DNA from: Saccharothrix sp. NRRL B-16348
GTDB lineage: Bacteria; Actinomycetota; Actinomycetes; Mycobacteriales; Pseudonocardiaceae
Length of the DNA: 64,000 nt
Assembly: GCF_001280085.1 (NCBI RefSeq)
Contig: NZ_LGED01000079.1
Coordinates: 1-64,000, forward strand
Reading direction: 5' to 3'
In this document: positions 51,503 to 61,857 of the stretch, piece by piece
Layout: the number at the start of each line of letters is the position of its first letter
Position numbering within the stretch: position 1 is the first letter of the stretch
Position numbers and translations under genes: made by a program
Notes under the pieces: generated by a model
Seen by the model: the letters and a program-made list of their open reading frames with translations, nothing else
Told to the model about the DNA's origin: nothing
Database searches by the model: none

Positions 51503-54169
51503 TCATTTGTCGTCGCGGTGTCGATGGGTCGGCAGGGCTTTCAACTCGCGCTGGACGCGCGCCGAATCCTCAATGCGGTTCAGGGCGGCATAGAGGTCGG
51601 CGGCCTCCGTCCACACCTGCTGCGCCTGGTCATATTGTCGGAGTGCGACATGCGGGTGGCCCAGCATGTCGAGGGTTTCCGCGGCTGCGTAGAGGTGGCC
51701 GATATCGCGGCGTAGGGCAAGTGCGCGCTGGTAGTGCTCCACGGCATCGCGGTGCCGGCCGGTGTGGTGGTTGATGTAGCCGAGAGCGTGCAGGGTGGTG
51801 GCTTCTCCTCGGTGGTACCCGTTGCCGCGGTGGTAGTCCAGGACGGTCTGGCAGAGTTCACGGCCGCGGTCGAGGTCACCGAGCTTCGCGGCGTACCAGC
51901 CGACTTCGTTGAGCGCCAGCATCGTCCGGGTCGGGTTGTCGAGGGTCCGGTAGGCCTCCAGCGATCGTGTCGCGTGCTGAAGTGCTCGGTGGTCGTCACC
52001 GTTGCGCTCCCACACCCAGGCCAGGGAGCGGTGCGTGTTCGCCTGGTTGGCGACATCGCCGGCACGCTCGGCCAGGAGGAGCGCTTGACGCAGGAGGGAT
52101 AGGCCCTCCTCATGCCGTCCGATGCGGGTCAGCGCGCGACCGAGATGGCGGTTGGCGACGATCATGGCGTGGCTGTCGAGATGTTCGGCTGCGGCCAGAC
52201 CGGCACGCCACATGGTGATCTCGTCGTGTATGTGGCCTTGCTGGAAGTGGAAGGTGTCGTTCACCCAGGCCAGTTGCCAGGTTGTGTGATGAAGGTGGTT
52301 GAGGACTGCGGTGTGCTGTGCTGCGAGGAGGCAGTGGTGTTCTTCGGTCAACCACTGCCACGCCGCAGGCAGGTCGGTGAGCGGTAGCGGTCGGCATCCG
52401 CCGGATGGTGTGGCTGGTTGTTCGACGCGGCGCTGAGGGTAGAGCAGGCGGTCCGCGTTGTGGGCGGTGTGCAAGTAGAAGTCCACGACACGCATCAGCG
52501 CCTGTTCCCGCTGTCGTTCGGGGAGCGAGGATGCGTGTTGCACCGCGAATTGTCGGATCAGGTCGTGCATCCGGTACCGGCCGGCGGCGGTGCGGGTGAG
52601 GAGGGACGCCCGTTCCAGCCCACGTAGCACCGACCGCGTTTCGACTCGGGGAAGTCCGAGGAGGTTCACGGCGGCGGGCAGGCTGATGTCCGGCCCTGGC
52701 GCGATGCCGAGCAGGGCGAACGCCACCGCCTCTTCAAGCTGAAGTGCCCGGTGCGACCAGGAGAACACAGCGGGCAGGCCGGTGTCGGGATCCTGGTCGT
52801 CGAACGCGGCGAGTCCCGACTCCCGCAGTTCCGCCACCAGATCGCTCAACGGGCTGGAGAGGCCGGCGCGTCCGGCGAGGATGCTCAGCGCCAGCGGAAG
52901 CCCGCCGCACAAGGCGATGAGCTCATCGATCGCTCCGGTGTCGGTCCGGACCCGCTCGGCGCCGAGACGATCGGTGAGCATGGCGAGGGCGTCGTCGGCG
53001 GCGAACACGTTCAGGTCGAGGTGCCGCGCGCCGTGGCGCGTGATCAAACCGGTGAGGCGGTTGCGGCTGGTGACCAGGACCGTGGACGTCGGGCTTCCCG
53101 GCAGCAGCGGGATGACCTGGGCGGTGTCGACGGCGTTGTCCAGGACGACGAGCAGTCGCCGATCGGCGACCATGCTGCGGAACAAGGCGGTCTGCGCGTG
53201 CGGGTCGACGGGGATCCTTCCGGGTTCGACCCCGAGGGCGTCGAGGAATCCTCGTACGGCGACCATGGGGTGCATCGGTTCGCTGTCCGGGCTGAATCCG
53301 GCCAGATCGACGAACAGCTGACCGTCGGGGAACCGATGCAGGTGCTGGTGTGCCCACTGCAGGACCAGCCACGTCTTGCCGATACCGCCGGCCCCTCCGA
53401 TCGCGGAGACCACGACCGCGCCGCCACCGGTGACGTCCCGGTCGAGGAGGGCGGTGAGCGATGCCAGCTCGTCGGCGCGGCCGGTGAACGAGTGCGGTAG
53501 CGCCGGCAGTTGTCTCGGGATGACCGCATCCGCGCGGTGCCCGGATGACGGGGTCGCGGAGGGGTAGGGGGCATCGGGCAGGCTGACCCAGCCCGTCGCG
53601 TGGGTCTCCTTCACCGTGATTCGGAACGGCCGGAAGGTTCCCGGGTCGACGCGCCGGCTGTGCCTGACCACCTCGTCGTAGAACCAGTCGGAAGTGATCA
53701 AGGCCAGTACGCCGGGTGATCGGGCCAGCGCGGCCCTTAACGCGGTGGCGTCGGACAGGCGGAACGTGTGGTTCACCGCGGCTGCGGTGACGCCGTGCTC
53801 GTCGTAGTTCACCTCTCCCGCGTGCAGCGCCATGCGCAACCGGAACCGCCCTCCGGCCTCGCACGTCTCGTTGTGGTCACGGATGGCCGCGGCCAGTGCC
53901 GTCGGCAACGCCTCGACCAGCACCGCTTTGGGCACCTCGGGCGGCACGAGCACGAAGACCGCGTCACCACGGTCCTCTCGATGGCACCGGGCCCACGGCA
54001 CGCCGGCTCGGGAGAAGGCCGACTGCAGCGCCCGGTACACGCCGGCCCGAACCGCGAGCTGGTCGTGATTGGTGCGGCGCCGGTCACCGAAGCCCTCCAC
54101 GTCCACGACGAGGATGCTGCGGTGCACGGCGTGCGGGAGCGCTGAAGACGGCAGCGGCAGATCGGCCAT
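51503..54169 (-). CDS. STAND regulator: nucleotide-cyclase-like N-terminus, NB-ARC, TPR
   Basis: 888 residues from ATG 54169 (MADLPLPSSALPHAVHRSIL). Residues 15-185 resemble a class III cyclase homology domain (SILVVDVEGFGDRRRTN, GDAVFVLVPPEV, LRMALHAGEV). The metal Asp of DVEGFG is present, but much of the catalytic set is uncertain, so it may be a sensor rather than an enzyme. NB-ARC follows with Walker A GGAGGIGKTW (about 257-266) and LLVVLDNAVD, then TPR repeats (about 640-885, e.g. ANTHRSLAWVWERNGDDHRA). A TTA codon occurs near 53737. It is encoded 121 bp from the MFS/CoA-transferase operon, same strand, and may regulate the cluster to the right. Confidence 0.82.
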   Translation of the reverse strand: MADLPLPSSALPHAVHRSILVVDVEGFGDRRRTNHDQLAVRAGVYRALQSAFSRAGVPWARCHREDRGDAVFVLVPPEVPKAVLVEALPTALAAAIRDHNETCEAGGRFRLRMALHAGEVNYDEHGVTAAAVNHTFRLSDATALRAALARSPGVLALITSDWFYDEVVRHSRRVDPGTFRPFRITVKETHATGWVSLPDAPYPSATPSSGHRADAVIPRQLPALPHSFTGRADELASLTALLDRDVTGGGAVVVSAIGGAGGIGKTWLVLQWAHQHLHRFPDGQLFVDLAGFSPDSEPMHPMVAVRGFLDALGVEPGRIPVDPHAQTALFRSMVADRRLLVVLDNAVDTAQVIPLLPGSPTSTVLVTSRNRLTGLITRHGARHLDLNVFAADDALAMLTDRLGAERVRTDTGAIDELIALCGGLPLALSILAGRAGLSSPLSDLVAELRESGLAAFDDQDPDTGLPAVFSWSHRALQLEEAVAFALLGIAPGPDISLPAAVNLLGLPRVETRSVLRGLERASLLTRTAAGRYRMHDLIRQFAVQHASSLPERQREQALMRVVDFYLHTAHNADRLLYPQRRVEQPATPSGGCRPLPLTDLPAAWQWLTEEHHCLLAAQHTAVLNHLHHTTWQLAWVNDTFHFQQGHIHDEITMWRAGLAAAEHLDSHAMIVANRHLGRALTRIGRHEEGLSLLRQALLLAERAGDVANQANTHRSLAWVWERNGDDHRALQHATRSLEAYRTLDNPTRTMLALNEVGWYAAKLGDLDRGRELCQTVLDYHRGNGYHRGEATTLHALGYINHHTGRHRDAVEHYQRALALRRDIGHLYAAAETLDMLGHPHVALRQYDQAQQVWTEAADLYAALNRIEDSARVQRELKALPTHRHRDDK

Positions 54170-54290
54170 GACAATCACGATCCGCCACAACTGCCCGGAT
54201 GGGGAGCAGTTCCCTCGAACGGTCTCGACGATCCACCAACCCGGACAGGGCGGAGAACCAGAACCGTGTCGACTTTCGGGTGCCGCGACG

Positions 54291-55451
54291 TCATCGCTCG
54301 ACGGTGTCACCCGCCGGGTGCCGGGTGGGACGTTCGGTGATCAGCAGGTTGAGCATTGCCGCGGCCACTGCGCCGGCGCCGAACAGCAGTGGCAGCCAAG
54401 CGATGCCAACCCCGGTCGCGAGCAGGGTGCCGCCCACGGCGGCGCCTACCGCGCTCCCGACGTAGATGGAGGACGCGTTCAGCGAGATCGCGACCGGACC
54501 CTGGGCGGGCTTGAGTGCCAGCAGCCGGTGCTGTTGCGGTGCGGGGCAGCTCCACCCGCCCGCGCCCCAGAGGAACATCAGCGCGATCGTGCCGAATGTG
54601 GAGGTGGCGAGGGGCAGCAGGGCGAGGCTCAGGCCGAGGACGGTCAGCAGGACGCTGAGCAACGCCCTGGTGTCCCGCCAGCGGTCGATCAACGTGCCGA
54701 TTGCCAGGTTGCCGACGAGCCCGCCCAAGCCCCACGCGCACAGGTGCCACAGCGGGTCGCGGACGGCGGCCACCTCGGTCAGGAACGGCGCCACGTAGGT
54801 GTACATGCCGATGCTGGTCGCCGTGGACAGCACCGTCACGAGCAACAGCGGCACCACGGCGCGATCGGCCAGCACCGTGATGCGGGTCCGCAGCGGAGGT
54901 GGCTCGGCCGGTCGGAGGGTCGGCACGAACAGCGCCACGGTCACGAACGCGAGCACGCCGAGCACGGTGACCAACCAGTAGGTCAGCCGCCACCCGTGGG
55001 AGACCAGCAGCAGCCCGAGCGGCAGCCCGGCCACGGTGCCGCCGCTGAGCCCGGCGGTGACCAGGGCGAGCGCACGTCCCCGCCGGTGCTCCGGCACGAG
55101 TGCCGCCGCGGTCGCCGCCGCCATCGGCGAGTACAGGCCCGCGCCGAACCCGGCGACGACCCGGGAGACCAGCAGCAGCGACCACGACGGCGCGAGCGCG
55201 GCGAGCGCGTTGCCCGCGGTGAACACGGCGAGCGCGGACAACAGGACCAGGCGCAGGGGCCTGCCCGCGGCGAACGTCGCGCAGATCGGTGACAGCAGCG
55301 CGTACGACAGGGTGAACACCGTCACCAGTTGGCCCGCGACGGGCACGGGCACGCCCAGGTCGCCGGCGACGACCTCCAGGATGCCGGCGACCACGTAGGC
55401 GTCCAGTCCCAGCGCGGCCATGCCGAGGACCAGCGGCAGGAGCCGCCGCAT
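54291..55451 (-). CDS. MFS transporter (12-TM drug-efflux type)
   Basis: 386 residues from ATG 55451 (MRRLLPLVLGMAALGLDAYV), overlapping the stop of the CoA-transferase gene (ATGA). Typical 12-helix DHA1-type sequence: VAGQLVTVFTLSYALLSPI, VSRVVAGFGAGLYSPMAAAT (motif C region) and ALALVTAGLSGGTVAGLPLG. It probably exports the product of the adjacent cluster or protects against it. It ends the two-gene operon with the CoA-transferase. Confidence 0.87.
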   Translation of the reverse strand: MRRLLPLVLGMAALGLDAYVVAGILEVVAGDLGVPVPVAGQLVTVFTLSYALLSPICATFAAGRPLRLVLLSALAVFTAGNALAALAPSWSLLLVSRVVAGFGAGLYSPMAAATAAALVPEHRRGRALALVTAGLSGGTVAGLPLGLLLVSHGWRLTYWLVTVLGVLAFVTVALFVPTLRPAEPPPLRTRITVLADRAVVPLLLVTVLSTATSIGMYTYVAPFLTEVAAVRDPLWHLCAWGLGGLVGNLAIGTLIDRWRDTRALLSVLLTVLGLSLALLPLATSTFGTIALMFLWGAGGWSCPAPQQHRLLALKPAQGPVAISLNASSIYVGSAVGAAVGGTLLATGVGIAWLPLLFGAGAVAAAMLNLLITERPTRHPAGDTVER

Positions 55452-56578
55452 CACACTCCCTTCACGGCGCCGGAGGTCAGCAGCGCGTCCACGGCCGACT
55501 CCGCCAAGCCCCAGTCCCGCAGGGCTTGCACGGTGTGCTGGCCGACGTACGGCGCGGGCGTGGGCACGGCGGCCGGTGTGCGGGAGAGCCGCGGTGTCAG
55601 GCCGGGCTGGAGCTGCCCGCCGACGTCCACGAACGTCCCCCGCGCCTTCAGCTGCGGGTGCTCGGCCACCTCGGACGGCGCCAGCACCGGCGCCACGCAG
55701 GCGTCGGAGTCGGCGAAGACCTTCTCCCACTCGGTGCTGTCCCGACGGCCGAACGCGGCGGCGATGTGCTCTGTCAGCACCGGCCAACCGGCCTCGTCGT
55801 ACTGCTCGGGCAGGTCGACGTCGCCGAGGTCCAGCCGGTCCAGCAGCTCCCGGTAGAAGTGCGGCTCGACCGCGCCGACCGACACGTGCCTGCCGTCCGC
55901 GCACGGGTAGGTGCGGTAGAACGGGGCGTCCACGACGGTGACCCGCCCGGGGGTGCGGCGCCACTGGTCGACCATGACCGCGAGCAGCGCGGTGCCCTCG
56001 ACGATGGCCGCGTCGACCACCTGCCCGCGACCGGAACGGGCCCGTTCCAGCAGCGCCGCCTGGATGCCGATCACCAGCGGCAGCGCGCCACCGGCGAAGC
56101 TCGACAGGTAGTACGGGGGCGGCACGGCGGGCGCACCGCCGGGTTCGGTGGGCGCGAGTGCGCCGGTGACGCCGAGGAACGTGATGTCGTGCCCGGCCCG
56201 GCGCGCCATCGGCCCGTCCTGGCCCCACCCGCTGACCCGTCCGTAGACCAGCGCCGGATTGCGCTCCAGGCACTGCTCGGGTCCGATGCCGAGCTTCTCG
56301 GCGACGCCCGGTCGTCCGCCTTCGACCACGACGTCCGCGTGCTCCACCAGGCCGAGCACGACGGCGGGCCCGTCCGGGTGCCTGAGGTCGACCGCCGCGG
56401 AGCGCCTGCCCCTCGCGAGCGGGTCGGGTGCGGGCGGGTGCGGTTCGCCCGGCACCTGCGTGGCGCGGTCCACGCGGAGCACGTCGGCGCCCAGGTCGGC
56501 CAGGACGGTGCTCGCGTACGCCCCGGCGACGGAGCCGCCGATCTCCAGCACCCGCAGCCCTTCCAGTGGACCCGGCAC
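55451..56578 (-). CDS. Family III CoA-transferase (alpha-methylacyl-CoA racemase-like)
   Basis: 375 residues from ATG 56578 (MPGPLEGLRVLEIGGSVAGA). CaiB/BaiF fold motifs: ADLGADVLRVDRATQ near the N-terminus, PALVYGRVSGWGQDGP, and GHDITFLGVTGALAP, where His corresponds to the racemase catalytic His. DAAIVEGTALL and VEPHFYRELL follow. Members either transfer CoA between acids or epimerise 2-methylacyl-CoA esters; the GHD-x-x-F/Y signature favours the racemase side. It is coupled to an MFS pump. In a cluster that also encodes an NDP-forming CoA ligase, it suggests CoA-activated intermediates. Confidence 0.85.
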   Translation of the reverse strand: MPGPLEGLRVLEIGGSVAGAYASTVLADLGADVLRVDRATQVPGEPHPPAPDPLARGRRSAAVDLRHPDGPAVVLGLVEHADVVVEGGRPGVAEKLGIGPEQCLERNPALVYGRVSGWGQDGPMARRAGHDITFLGVTGALAPTEPGGAPAVPPPYYLSSFAGGALPLVIGIQAALLERARSGRGQVVDAAIVEGTALLAVMVDQWRRTPGRVTVVDAPFYRTYPCADGRHVSVGAVEPHFYRELLDRLDLGDVDLPEQYDEAGWPVLTEHIAAAFGRRDSTEWEKVFADSDACVAPVLAPSEVAEHPQLKARGTFVDVGGQLQPGLTPRLSRTPAAVPTPAPYVGQHTVQALRDWGLAESAVDALLTSGAVKGV

Positions 56579-56726
56579 GGTTCCTCCTTCTTCGTTGGTC
56601 TCGACGCGCCACGCGTGCGGCGCGGTCCTCGACTAGATGACTACGACTTCCCGTAGGTGGGCCGACTGCCCGACTGTCCTAACTTCACTGATCGACAGCT
56701 TCTTCTTGTCTCATAAGGGGATTCCA

Positions 56727-57146
56727 ATGCCAGTTGTCTACACAGCGGTTGTCGTGTCCAGTGGGGACGGTCGGCAGGGCGTGGTCGCCTCCGACGACGG
56801 TGCGTTCGAGCTGCAACTGGCCGCGCCGAAGGAGGTCGGTGGCAGCGGCGCGGGTTCCAACCCCGAGCAGCTCTTCGCCGCCGGGTACTCGGCGTGCTTC
56901 CACTCCGCGCTGCGCCTGGTGGCCAAGTCGGCGGGCACGACCCTGACCGACGACACGGTGACCGCCTCGGTCGACCTGGTCCGTGACGACGACAGCGGGT
57001 ACCACGTGGCCGTGCGGCTCGTGGTGACACTGCCGGGCGTGGAGCAGCGGGTCGCCGAGGAGCTGGCCGAGCAGGCGCACCAGCGCTGCCCGTACTCGAA
57101 GGCGACCCGCGGCAACATCGACGTCACGGTCCTCACCAAGGTGTGA
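56727..57146 (+). CDS. ohr: Organic hydroperoxide resistance protein (Ohr/OsmC family)
   Basis: 139 residues from ATG 56727 (MPVVYTAVVVSSGDGRQG) after AAGGGGATTCC; an ATG at 56637 adds an implausible 30 residues. The two redox cysteines are in GYSACFHSAL and QRCPYSKATRGN, the usual Ohr pair. It reduces organic hydroperoxides using lipoylated thiols. It lies between two oppositely oriented operons and converges on hemL, from which a hairpin separates it. Confidence 0.9.
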   Translation: MPVVYTAVVVSSGDGRQGVVASDDGAFELQLAAPKEVGGSGAGSNPEQLFAAGYSACFHSALRLVAKSAGTTLTDDTVTASVDLVRDDDSGYHVAVRLVVTLPGVEQRVAEELAEQAHQRCPYSKATRGNIDVTVLTKV

Positions 57147-57150
57147 CGGA

Positions 57151-57180
57151 GGGAGGGTGCCGGCCCGGAGGCACCCTCCC
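57151..57180. terminator. Bidirectional hairpin between ohr and hemL
   Basis: GGGAGGGTGCC (57151-57161) pairs with GGCACCCTCCC (57170-57180) across an 8-base loop, midway between the convergent stops at 57146 and 57188. It should terminate both transcripts. Confidence 0.8.
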
Positions 57181-57187
57181 CCCGCCG

Positions 57188-58522
57188 TCATCCCGCGGTG
57201 GCGGAGGCAGCGGCCTCCGCCGCCGCGGGCAGCGCGGCGATCACGCGGTCGAGCGCCCGATCGTCGTGCGCCGCCGACAGGAACCACGACTCCAGCGCCG
57301 ACGGGGGCAGGTAGACCCCCTGGTCGAGCATCGCGTGGAAGAAGGCGTTGTAGCGGAACGTCTCCGACGCCTTGGCCGACGCGAAGTCGGTGACCGGCGC
57401 AGCGGCGAAGAACACCGAGAACATGTTCCCGCTGCGCTGGACCTGGTGCGCCACCCCGACCCGGTCGAGCGCCTCGGCGATGGCGCCGGTGAGCACCGTG
57501 GCCGCCCGCTCCAGGTGCTCGTACACCTCCTCGGTGCACAGGCGCAGCGTCGCCAGACCGGCCGCGGTGGCGACCGGGTTCCCCGACAGCGTGCCCGCCT
57601 GGTACACCGGCCCTTCCGGGGCGAGGTGCGCCATCACGTCGGCGCGCCCGCCGAAGGCGGCGGCGGGGAAGCCGCCACCCATGACCTTGCCGAAGGTGAA
57701 CAGGTCGGCCGCGACGCCTTCCCGGCCGAACCACCCGGCGCGGCTGAGCCGGAACCCGGTCATCACCTCGTCGGAGATCAGCAGCGCGCCGTGCTCCCGG
57801 CACAGTTCCTCGAGCCCGGCGGTGAAGCCCGGCGCGGGCGGCACCACGCCCATGTTGCCCGGTGACGCCTCGGTGATCACGCAGGCGATCCGGTCGGACT
57901 CGGCTTCGAACGCCCGGCGCACCGCCTCGAGGTCGTTGTAGGGCAGCACGATCGTGTCGCCCGCCTGCGCCCCGGTGACACCCGGCGTGTCGGGCAGGGC
58001 GAAGGTCGCCACGCCCGACCCGGCCGAGGCGAGCAGGGCGTCGACGTGGCCGTGGTAGCAGCCCGCGAACTTCACCACCTTGGTGCGGCCGGTGAAGCCG
58101 CGCGCCAGGCGGATGGCCGACATGGTGGCCTCGGTGCCCGAGCTGACCAGCCGGACCTGCTCCACGGGCGCGACCCGTTCGACGATCTCCTCGGCGAGCA
58201 GCACCTCGTTGAGCGTCGGCGTGCCGAACGAGGTGCCCTGCCCGACCGCGGCGACCACCGCGTCCCGCACGGCGGGGTGGGCGTGCCCCAGGATCATCGG
58301 ACCCCACGAGCAGATCAGGTCCACGTACTCGCGGCCGTCCACGTCGTGGAGGTACGGGCCCTGCCCGCGGTCCATGAACCGGGGGGTGCCGCCGACCGCG
58401 CGGAAGGCGCGGACCGGCGAGTTCACCCCTCCGGGCACGGTGCGCCGGGCGCGGGCGAACAGGGCCTCGGACTCCGGTGCGGGTGCGCCCGGGGCCTGGG
58501 GGGCGACGTGCGTCGCGGACAT
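57188..58522 (-). CDS. hemL: Glutamate-1-semialdehyde 2,1-aminomutase
   Basis: 444 residues. It converts glutamate-1-semialdehyde to 5-aminolevulinate with PLP/PMP. Motifs: [16 protein letters not shown] at the N-terminus, [34 protein letters not shown], and the PLP lysine K279 in [18 protein letters not shown]. All core motifs are intact, so it looks active. It is the last gene of the coupled operon, starting one base after the CoA-ligase stop. Its company (racemase-fold protein, CoA ligase, monooxygenase) is not that of a housekeeping heme locus, which usually has hemC and hemD next to hemA and hemB. Confidence 0.93.
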   Translation of the reverse strand: MSATHVAPQAPGAPAPESEALFARARRTVPGGVNSPVRAFRAVGGTPRFMDRGQGPYLHDVDGREYVDLICSWGPMILGHAHPAVRDAVVAAVGQGTSFGTPTLNEVLLAEEIVERVAPVEQVRLVSSGTEATMSAIRLARGFTGRTKVVKFAGCYHGHVDALLASAGSGVATFALPDTPGVTGAQAGDTIVLPYNDLEAVRRAFEAESDRIACVITEASPGNMGVVPPAPGFTAGLEELCREHGALLISDEVMTGFRLSRAGWFGREGVAADLFTFGKVMGGGFPAAAFGGRADVMAHLAPEGPVYQAGTLSGNPVATAAGLATLRLCTEEVYEHLERAATVLTGAIAEALDRVGVAHQVQRSGNMFSVFFAAAPVTDFASAKASETFRYNAFFHAMLDQGVYLPPSALESWFLSAAHDDRALDRVIAALPAAAEAAASATAG

Positions 58523-58523
58523 C

Positions 58524-60569
58524 TCAGGACTCCTTGGTGGTCACGTAGGCGGCGTCGAGCACCACGGCCCGGTCCGGCAGCAGGCGCACCGGGTTCAGGT
58601 CCAGCTCGAAGCCGGCGCCCCAGTCGGCGGTCAGCGCCGAGACCCTGCGGAGCACGTCGGCCGCCGCCGCCACGTCGACCGGTCGCTGCCCTCGGGCGCC
58701 GGTGAGCAGAGCCGAGCCGCGCAGCTCGCCGAGCATGGCCTCCGCGTCGCCCTCGCCCAGCGGCAGCAGCCGGGACGTCACGTCGTCGAGCACCTCGGTG
58801 AAGATCCCGCCCAGGCCGACCGTGAGCACGGGGCCGAAGTCGGCCGACCGCACGCCGACCAGCAGCTCCACGCCGTCGTCGACCAGCTCCTCGACCAGGA
58901 CTCGGCCGCCGAACGCGGCGACCTCCTCGAACGCCGCGGCCGCGTCCGCCACGCCGACGTCGACCTTGACCGCGCCGACGTCGGTCTTGTGCACCAGGCC
59001 GGGCACGACGGCCTTGAACACCGCACGCCCGCCCAGTTCGGCGACCAGGCTCGCGGCGTCCTCCGCGGAGGCGACGACGCGGCCGGCGGGCACCTGAAGG
59101 CCCACCTCGGTCAGCAGTGCCTTCAGCTCCGGCTCGGTGACCTCCGACCCGGGCGCGGGCACGGCGTCGGTCGCCGCGGGCAGCGCGGCCGGACGCGGCC
59201 GGGAGACCTGCCAGAGGGCGGCGGCCGCCCGGACGGCACGCGCGGGTGTCGGGTAGTCGGGCAGGCCGATCCGGCGCAGGGTCGCCCTGGCCTCGGGCGC
59301 CAGGAAGTCCGCGCCGGTGCGGGAGACGAGCACCGGCTTGCCGGACGCCTCCGCGGTGCGCGCGAGGCTGTGCACGGCCTTGTCGACGTCGCCGTCGGTC
59401 ATCACGCAGAAGCAGCCGATGATCATGTCCACGGTGTCGTCGGCCGCGATGGCGGCCAGGGACCGCTCGAACAGGCTGGAGTCGCTGAGCACCGCGGCGG
59501 TGACGTCGACCGGGTTGTCCACCGAGCCGAAGCTCGGCACGATCCCGGCCAGCACCTCGCGGGTCTCCGGCCGCAGCTCGCTGAGCCGCAGACCCCGCGC
59601 CACGACGTCGTCGGCGGCGAGGATGCCGGACCCGCCGGACGTGGTCACGATCGCCACCCGCGGGCCCTTCGGCCGCAACGGCGTGGCGAACGCGTCACCG
59701 GCGTCCAGCAGCTCGTCGATGCCGTCGGCCCGCACGATGCCCAGCTGGCGCAGGGCGGCGTCCAGCACGCGGTCGTCGGTGGCCAGGGCGCCGGTGTGCG
59801 AGGCGGCGGCCCGTCCGCCCTCGGCGCTGCGCCCGGACTTCACCAGGGCCACCGGCTTGCCGGAGGCCGCGAGCGAGCGCAGCAGGTCGATGTCGGGCAC
59901 GTTCTCCAGGTAGCCGAGCAGGGCGGTGCAGTCGGGCTCCTCGGCGAGCGCGGCCAGCACTTCCAGGGCGCTGACGTCGGCGTCGTTGCCGGTGGTGACG
60001 ACCCAGCCGGGACGCATGCCGCGTTCGATGCCCAGGCTGGCCGCGCCGAAGCCCAGCGCGCCGCTCTGGCTGACGATGCCCAGCCCGCCGGGCTCCAGCG
60101 AGACCACCGACTCGGCGGAGAACAGCGGGCTGAACGTGGCCAGCACCCGGCTGCGGAAGCCGACCGATCCGATGCAGTTGGGCCCGATCAGCCGCAGGCC
60201 GCCCGCACGGGCGCGGCTCACCGTCTCGGCTTGGAGCGCGGCGCCCTCGTCGCCGATCTCGGCGAAGCCGGACGAGGCGATGATGGCCAGCTTGATGCCC
60301 GCGGCCACGCAGTCGTCGACCGCGGCGGGCACGCGCTCCGCGGAGACCATGATCAGCGCCAGGTCGATCGGCCCCGGCGCGTCCAGCACGGACGGGTAGG
60401 CCTGGTAGCCCAGGATCTCACCGCCCTTGGGGTTGATCGGCAGCACCCGGCCCTGGTAGCCGTAGCGCCTCAGGTAGTCCACCGGCTTGCGGCCCAGCGC
60501 GCCCGGGCGCTCGGTGGCGCCGATGACCGCGACGGATTCCGCCCGCCACAGCAGCGACAGCGTGCTCAT
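58524..60569 (-). CDS. NDP-forming acyl-CoA synthetase (fused alpha/beta, acetate-CoA ligase type)
   Basis: 681 residues from ATG 60569 ([20 protein letters not shown]). The CoA-binding domain comes first ([20 protein letters not shown]). A succinyl-CoA-ligase-like domain follows with [11 protein letters not shown] and the phosphorylated His258 in [10 protein letters not shown]. The ATP-grasp half is C-terminal ([36 protein letters not shown]). It activates an acid to its CoA ester with ATP giving ADP and phosphate. The start overlaps the hemA stop (ATGA) and the stop is one base from hemL. The substrate is unknown; 5-aminolevulinate or a derived acid is a guess from context. Confidence 0.87.
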   Translation of the reverse strand: MSTLSLLWRAESVAVIGATERPGALGRKPVDYLRRYGYQGRVLPINPKGGEILGYQAYPSVLDAPGPIDLALIMVSAERVPAAVDDCVAAGIKLAIIASSGFAEIGDEGAALQAETVSRARAGGLRLIGPNCIGSVGFRSRVLATFSPLFSAESVVSLEPGGLGIVSQSGALGFGAASLGIERGMRPGWVVTTGNDADVSALEVLAALAEEPDCTALLGYLENVPDIDLLRSLAASGKPVALVKSGRSAEGGRAAASHTGALATDDRVLDAALRQLGIVRADGIDELLDAGDAFATPLRPKGPRVAIVTTSGGSGILAADDVVARGLRLSELRPETREVLAGIVPSFGSVDNPVDVTAAVLSDSSLFERSLAAIAADDTVDMIIGCFCVMTDGDVDKAVHSLARTAEASGKPVLVSRTGADFLAPEARATLRRIGLPDYPTPARAVRAAAALWQVSRPRPAALPAATDAVPAPGSEVTEPELKALLTEVGLQVPAGRVVASAEDAASLVAELGGRAVFKAVVPGLVHKTDVGAVKVDVGVADAAAAFEEVAAFGGRVLVEELVDDGVELLVGVRSADFGPVLTVGLGGIFTEVLDDVTSRLLPLGEGDAEAMLGELRGSALLTGARGQRPVDVAAAADVLRRVSALTADWGAGFELDLNPVRLLPDRAVVLDAAYVTTKES

Positions 60570-61855
60570 GCGCCAACCCCGTCCAATTCCGGCAGGTCGA
60601 ACAACTTGCCCAAGACCTCCACGTAACGCGCGCCGTCCGGCGCGCCCGCCAGTTCCCTCGCCCGCACGGTCGGGCCGTGCAGCACCTTCTCCACGATCCG
60701 GTTCACCGACCGGGTGATCTCCGAGCACGTCCGCTCGTCCAGCGCGGGCATCTTGCGGAACAGCCTGTCCAGCTCGTCCTCCGCGGCCGAGGAGGCCACC
60801 GAGCGCAGCGCCACCAGGGCGGGCGCGACCCGCGCCGAGCGCTGCGCGCCGAGGAACCCGTCGACCTCGGTGGCGACGATCCGGCGGGCGGACGTCACGC
60901 TGGCCAGCGCCGAGTCGTCGACGTCCTGCCCGGCCAGCGTCTCCAGGTCGACCAGGCTGATGCCCTCGACGTCGGCCACGTCGGCGGCGATGTTGCGCGG
61001 CATGGCGAGGTCGAGCAGGAACAGGGGTGCTCCCGCGCGGCGGCGCACCGCCTCCGCCGCGGCGTCGGCGGTGAGGACCACGCCCGACCCGCCGATGCAG
61101 GTCACCACGAGGTCCACGTCGGCGAGCAGGCTCGGCAGGTCCTCCAGCGGGTGGCCTTGACCGCCCGCGGTGGCGGCCAGCCTGGCGGCCTTCTCCGGCG
61201 TGCGGTTGGCCACGTCGATGCGCGCCAGGCCGCTGCGCCGCAGGGCGGCCACGACCACGCCGCCCATCGCGCCCGCGCCGATCACCAGGGCCGAGCGGCC
61301 CGTCATCGCACCGACCACCTGCTCCAGGGCGGACAGGCCCACGGTGGCCAGCGACCGGCCCGCGCGGTTGATGTCGGTTTCGCTGCGCACCCGCTTGCCG
61401 ACCCGGATGGCGGCCTGCACCAGCTTGTTGATCAGCGGTCCGGACACGGCGAGGCGCTGCGAGCGCTCCAGCGCGTCCTTGACCTGGCCGAGGATCTGGT
61501 CCTCGCCGATGACGATCGAGTCGAGGCCGCTGGCCACCGAGAACAGGTGGCTCACCGCCTCCTCGCCCTGGCGCAGGTAGAAGTAGGAGTCGGCGTCCTC
61601 GGCGGAGATGCCCGCCCGGTCGAGCACCGCCTTGCGCACCGCGTCACCGGCGTCCGGCCCACCCTCGGGGGTCTCGAGGTAGAACTCCATCCGGTTGCAG
61701 GTGGACAGCGCGTACACCGCGCCGAACCCGTCGGCCGACCGCAGCCCGCCGACGACGTCCTCCAGCCGCCCGTCCTCCAGCACCAGGCGTTCCAGCACGT
61801 CCACGGGTGCCGAGGAGTGGCTGACGCCGAGAACGGTCAATTTCAGGTCGTCCAC
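60566..61855 (-). CDS. hemA: Glutamyl-tRNA reductase
   Basis: 429 residues from GTG 61855, two bases after the hemB stop. It reduces glutamyl-tRNA to glutamate-1-semialdehyde, the first step of the C5 route. The catalytic Cys53 is in ALSTCNRMEFY; GLDSIVIGEDQILGQVKDAL and the NADPH-binding turn VIGAGAMGG are intact, as is the C-terminal dimerisation region. No HemC or HemD is encoded in the window. Confidence 0.93.
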   Translation of the reverse strand: MDDLKLTVLGVSHSSAPVDVLERLVLEDGRLEDVVGGLRSADGFGAVYALSTCNRMEFYLETPEGGPDAGDAVRKAVLDRAGISAEDADSYFYLRQGEEAVSHLFSVASGLDSIVIGEDQILGQVKDALERSQRLAVSGPLINKLVQAAIRVGKRVRSETDINRAGRSLATVGLSALEQVVGAMTGRSALVIGAGAMGGVVVAALRRSGLARIDVANRTPEKAARLAATAGGQGHPLEDLPSLLADVDLVVTCIGGSGVVLTADAAAEAVRRRAGAPLFLLDLAMPRNIAADVADVEGISLVDLETLAGQDVDDSALASVTSARRIVATEVDGFLGAQRSARVAPALVALRSVASSAAEDELDRLFRKMPALDERTCSEITRSVNRIVEKVLHGPTVRARELAGAPDGARYVEVLGKLFDLPELDGVGA

Positions 61856-61857
61856 CG

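Noticed and set aside
51427..51520. Reverse-strand readings ATDSLLQNELREFIYVGDVR and a 17-codon ORF overlapping the STAND stop (ATGA)
   Set aside because: Too short, in conflicting frames, no start for the first and no family for either. Kept only as a curiosity.
56685..58307. 540-codon reverse open frame spanning ohr and hemL
   Set aside because: Out of frame with hemL and antisense to ohr; both real genes have clear catalytic motifs.
58080..60626. 848-codon forward open frame
   Set aside because: Antisense to hemL and the acyl-CoA synthetase; low-complexity Gly/Arg/His product.
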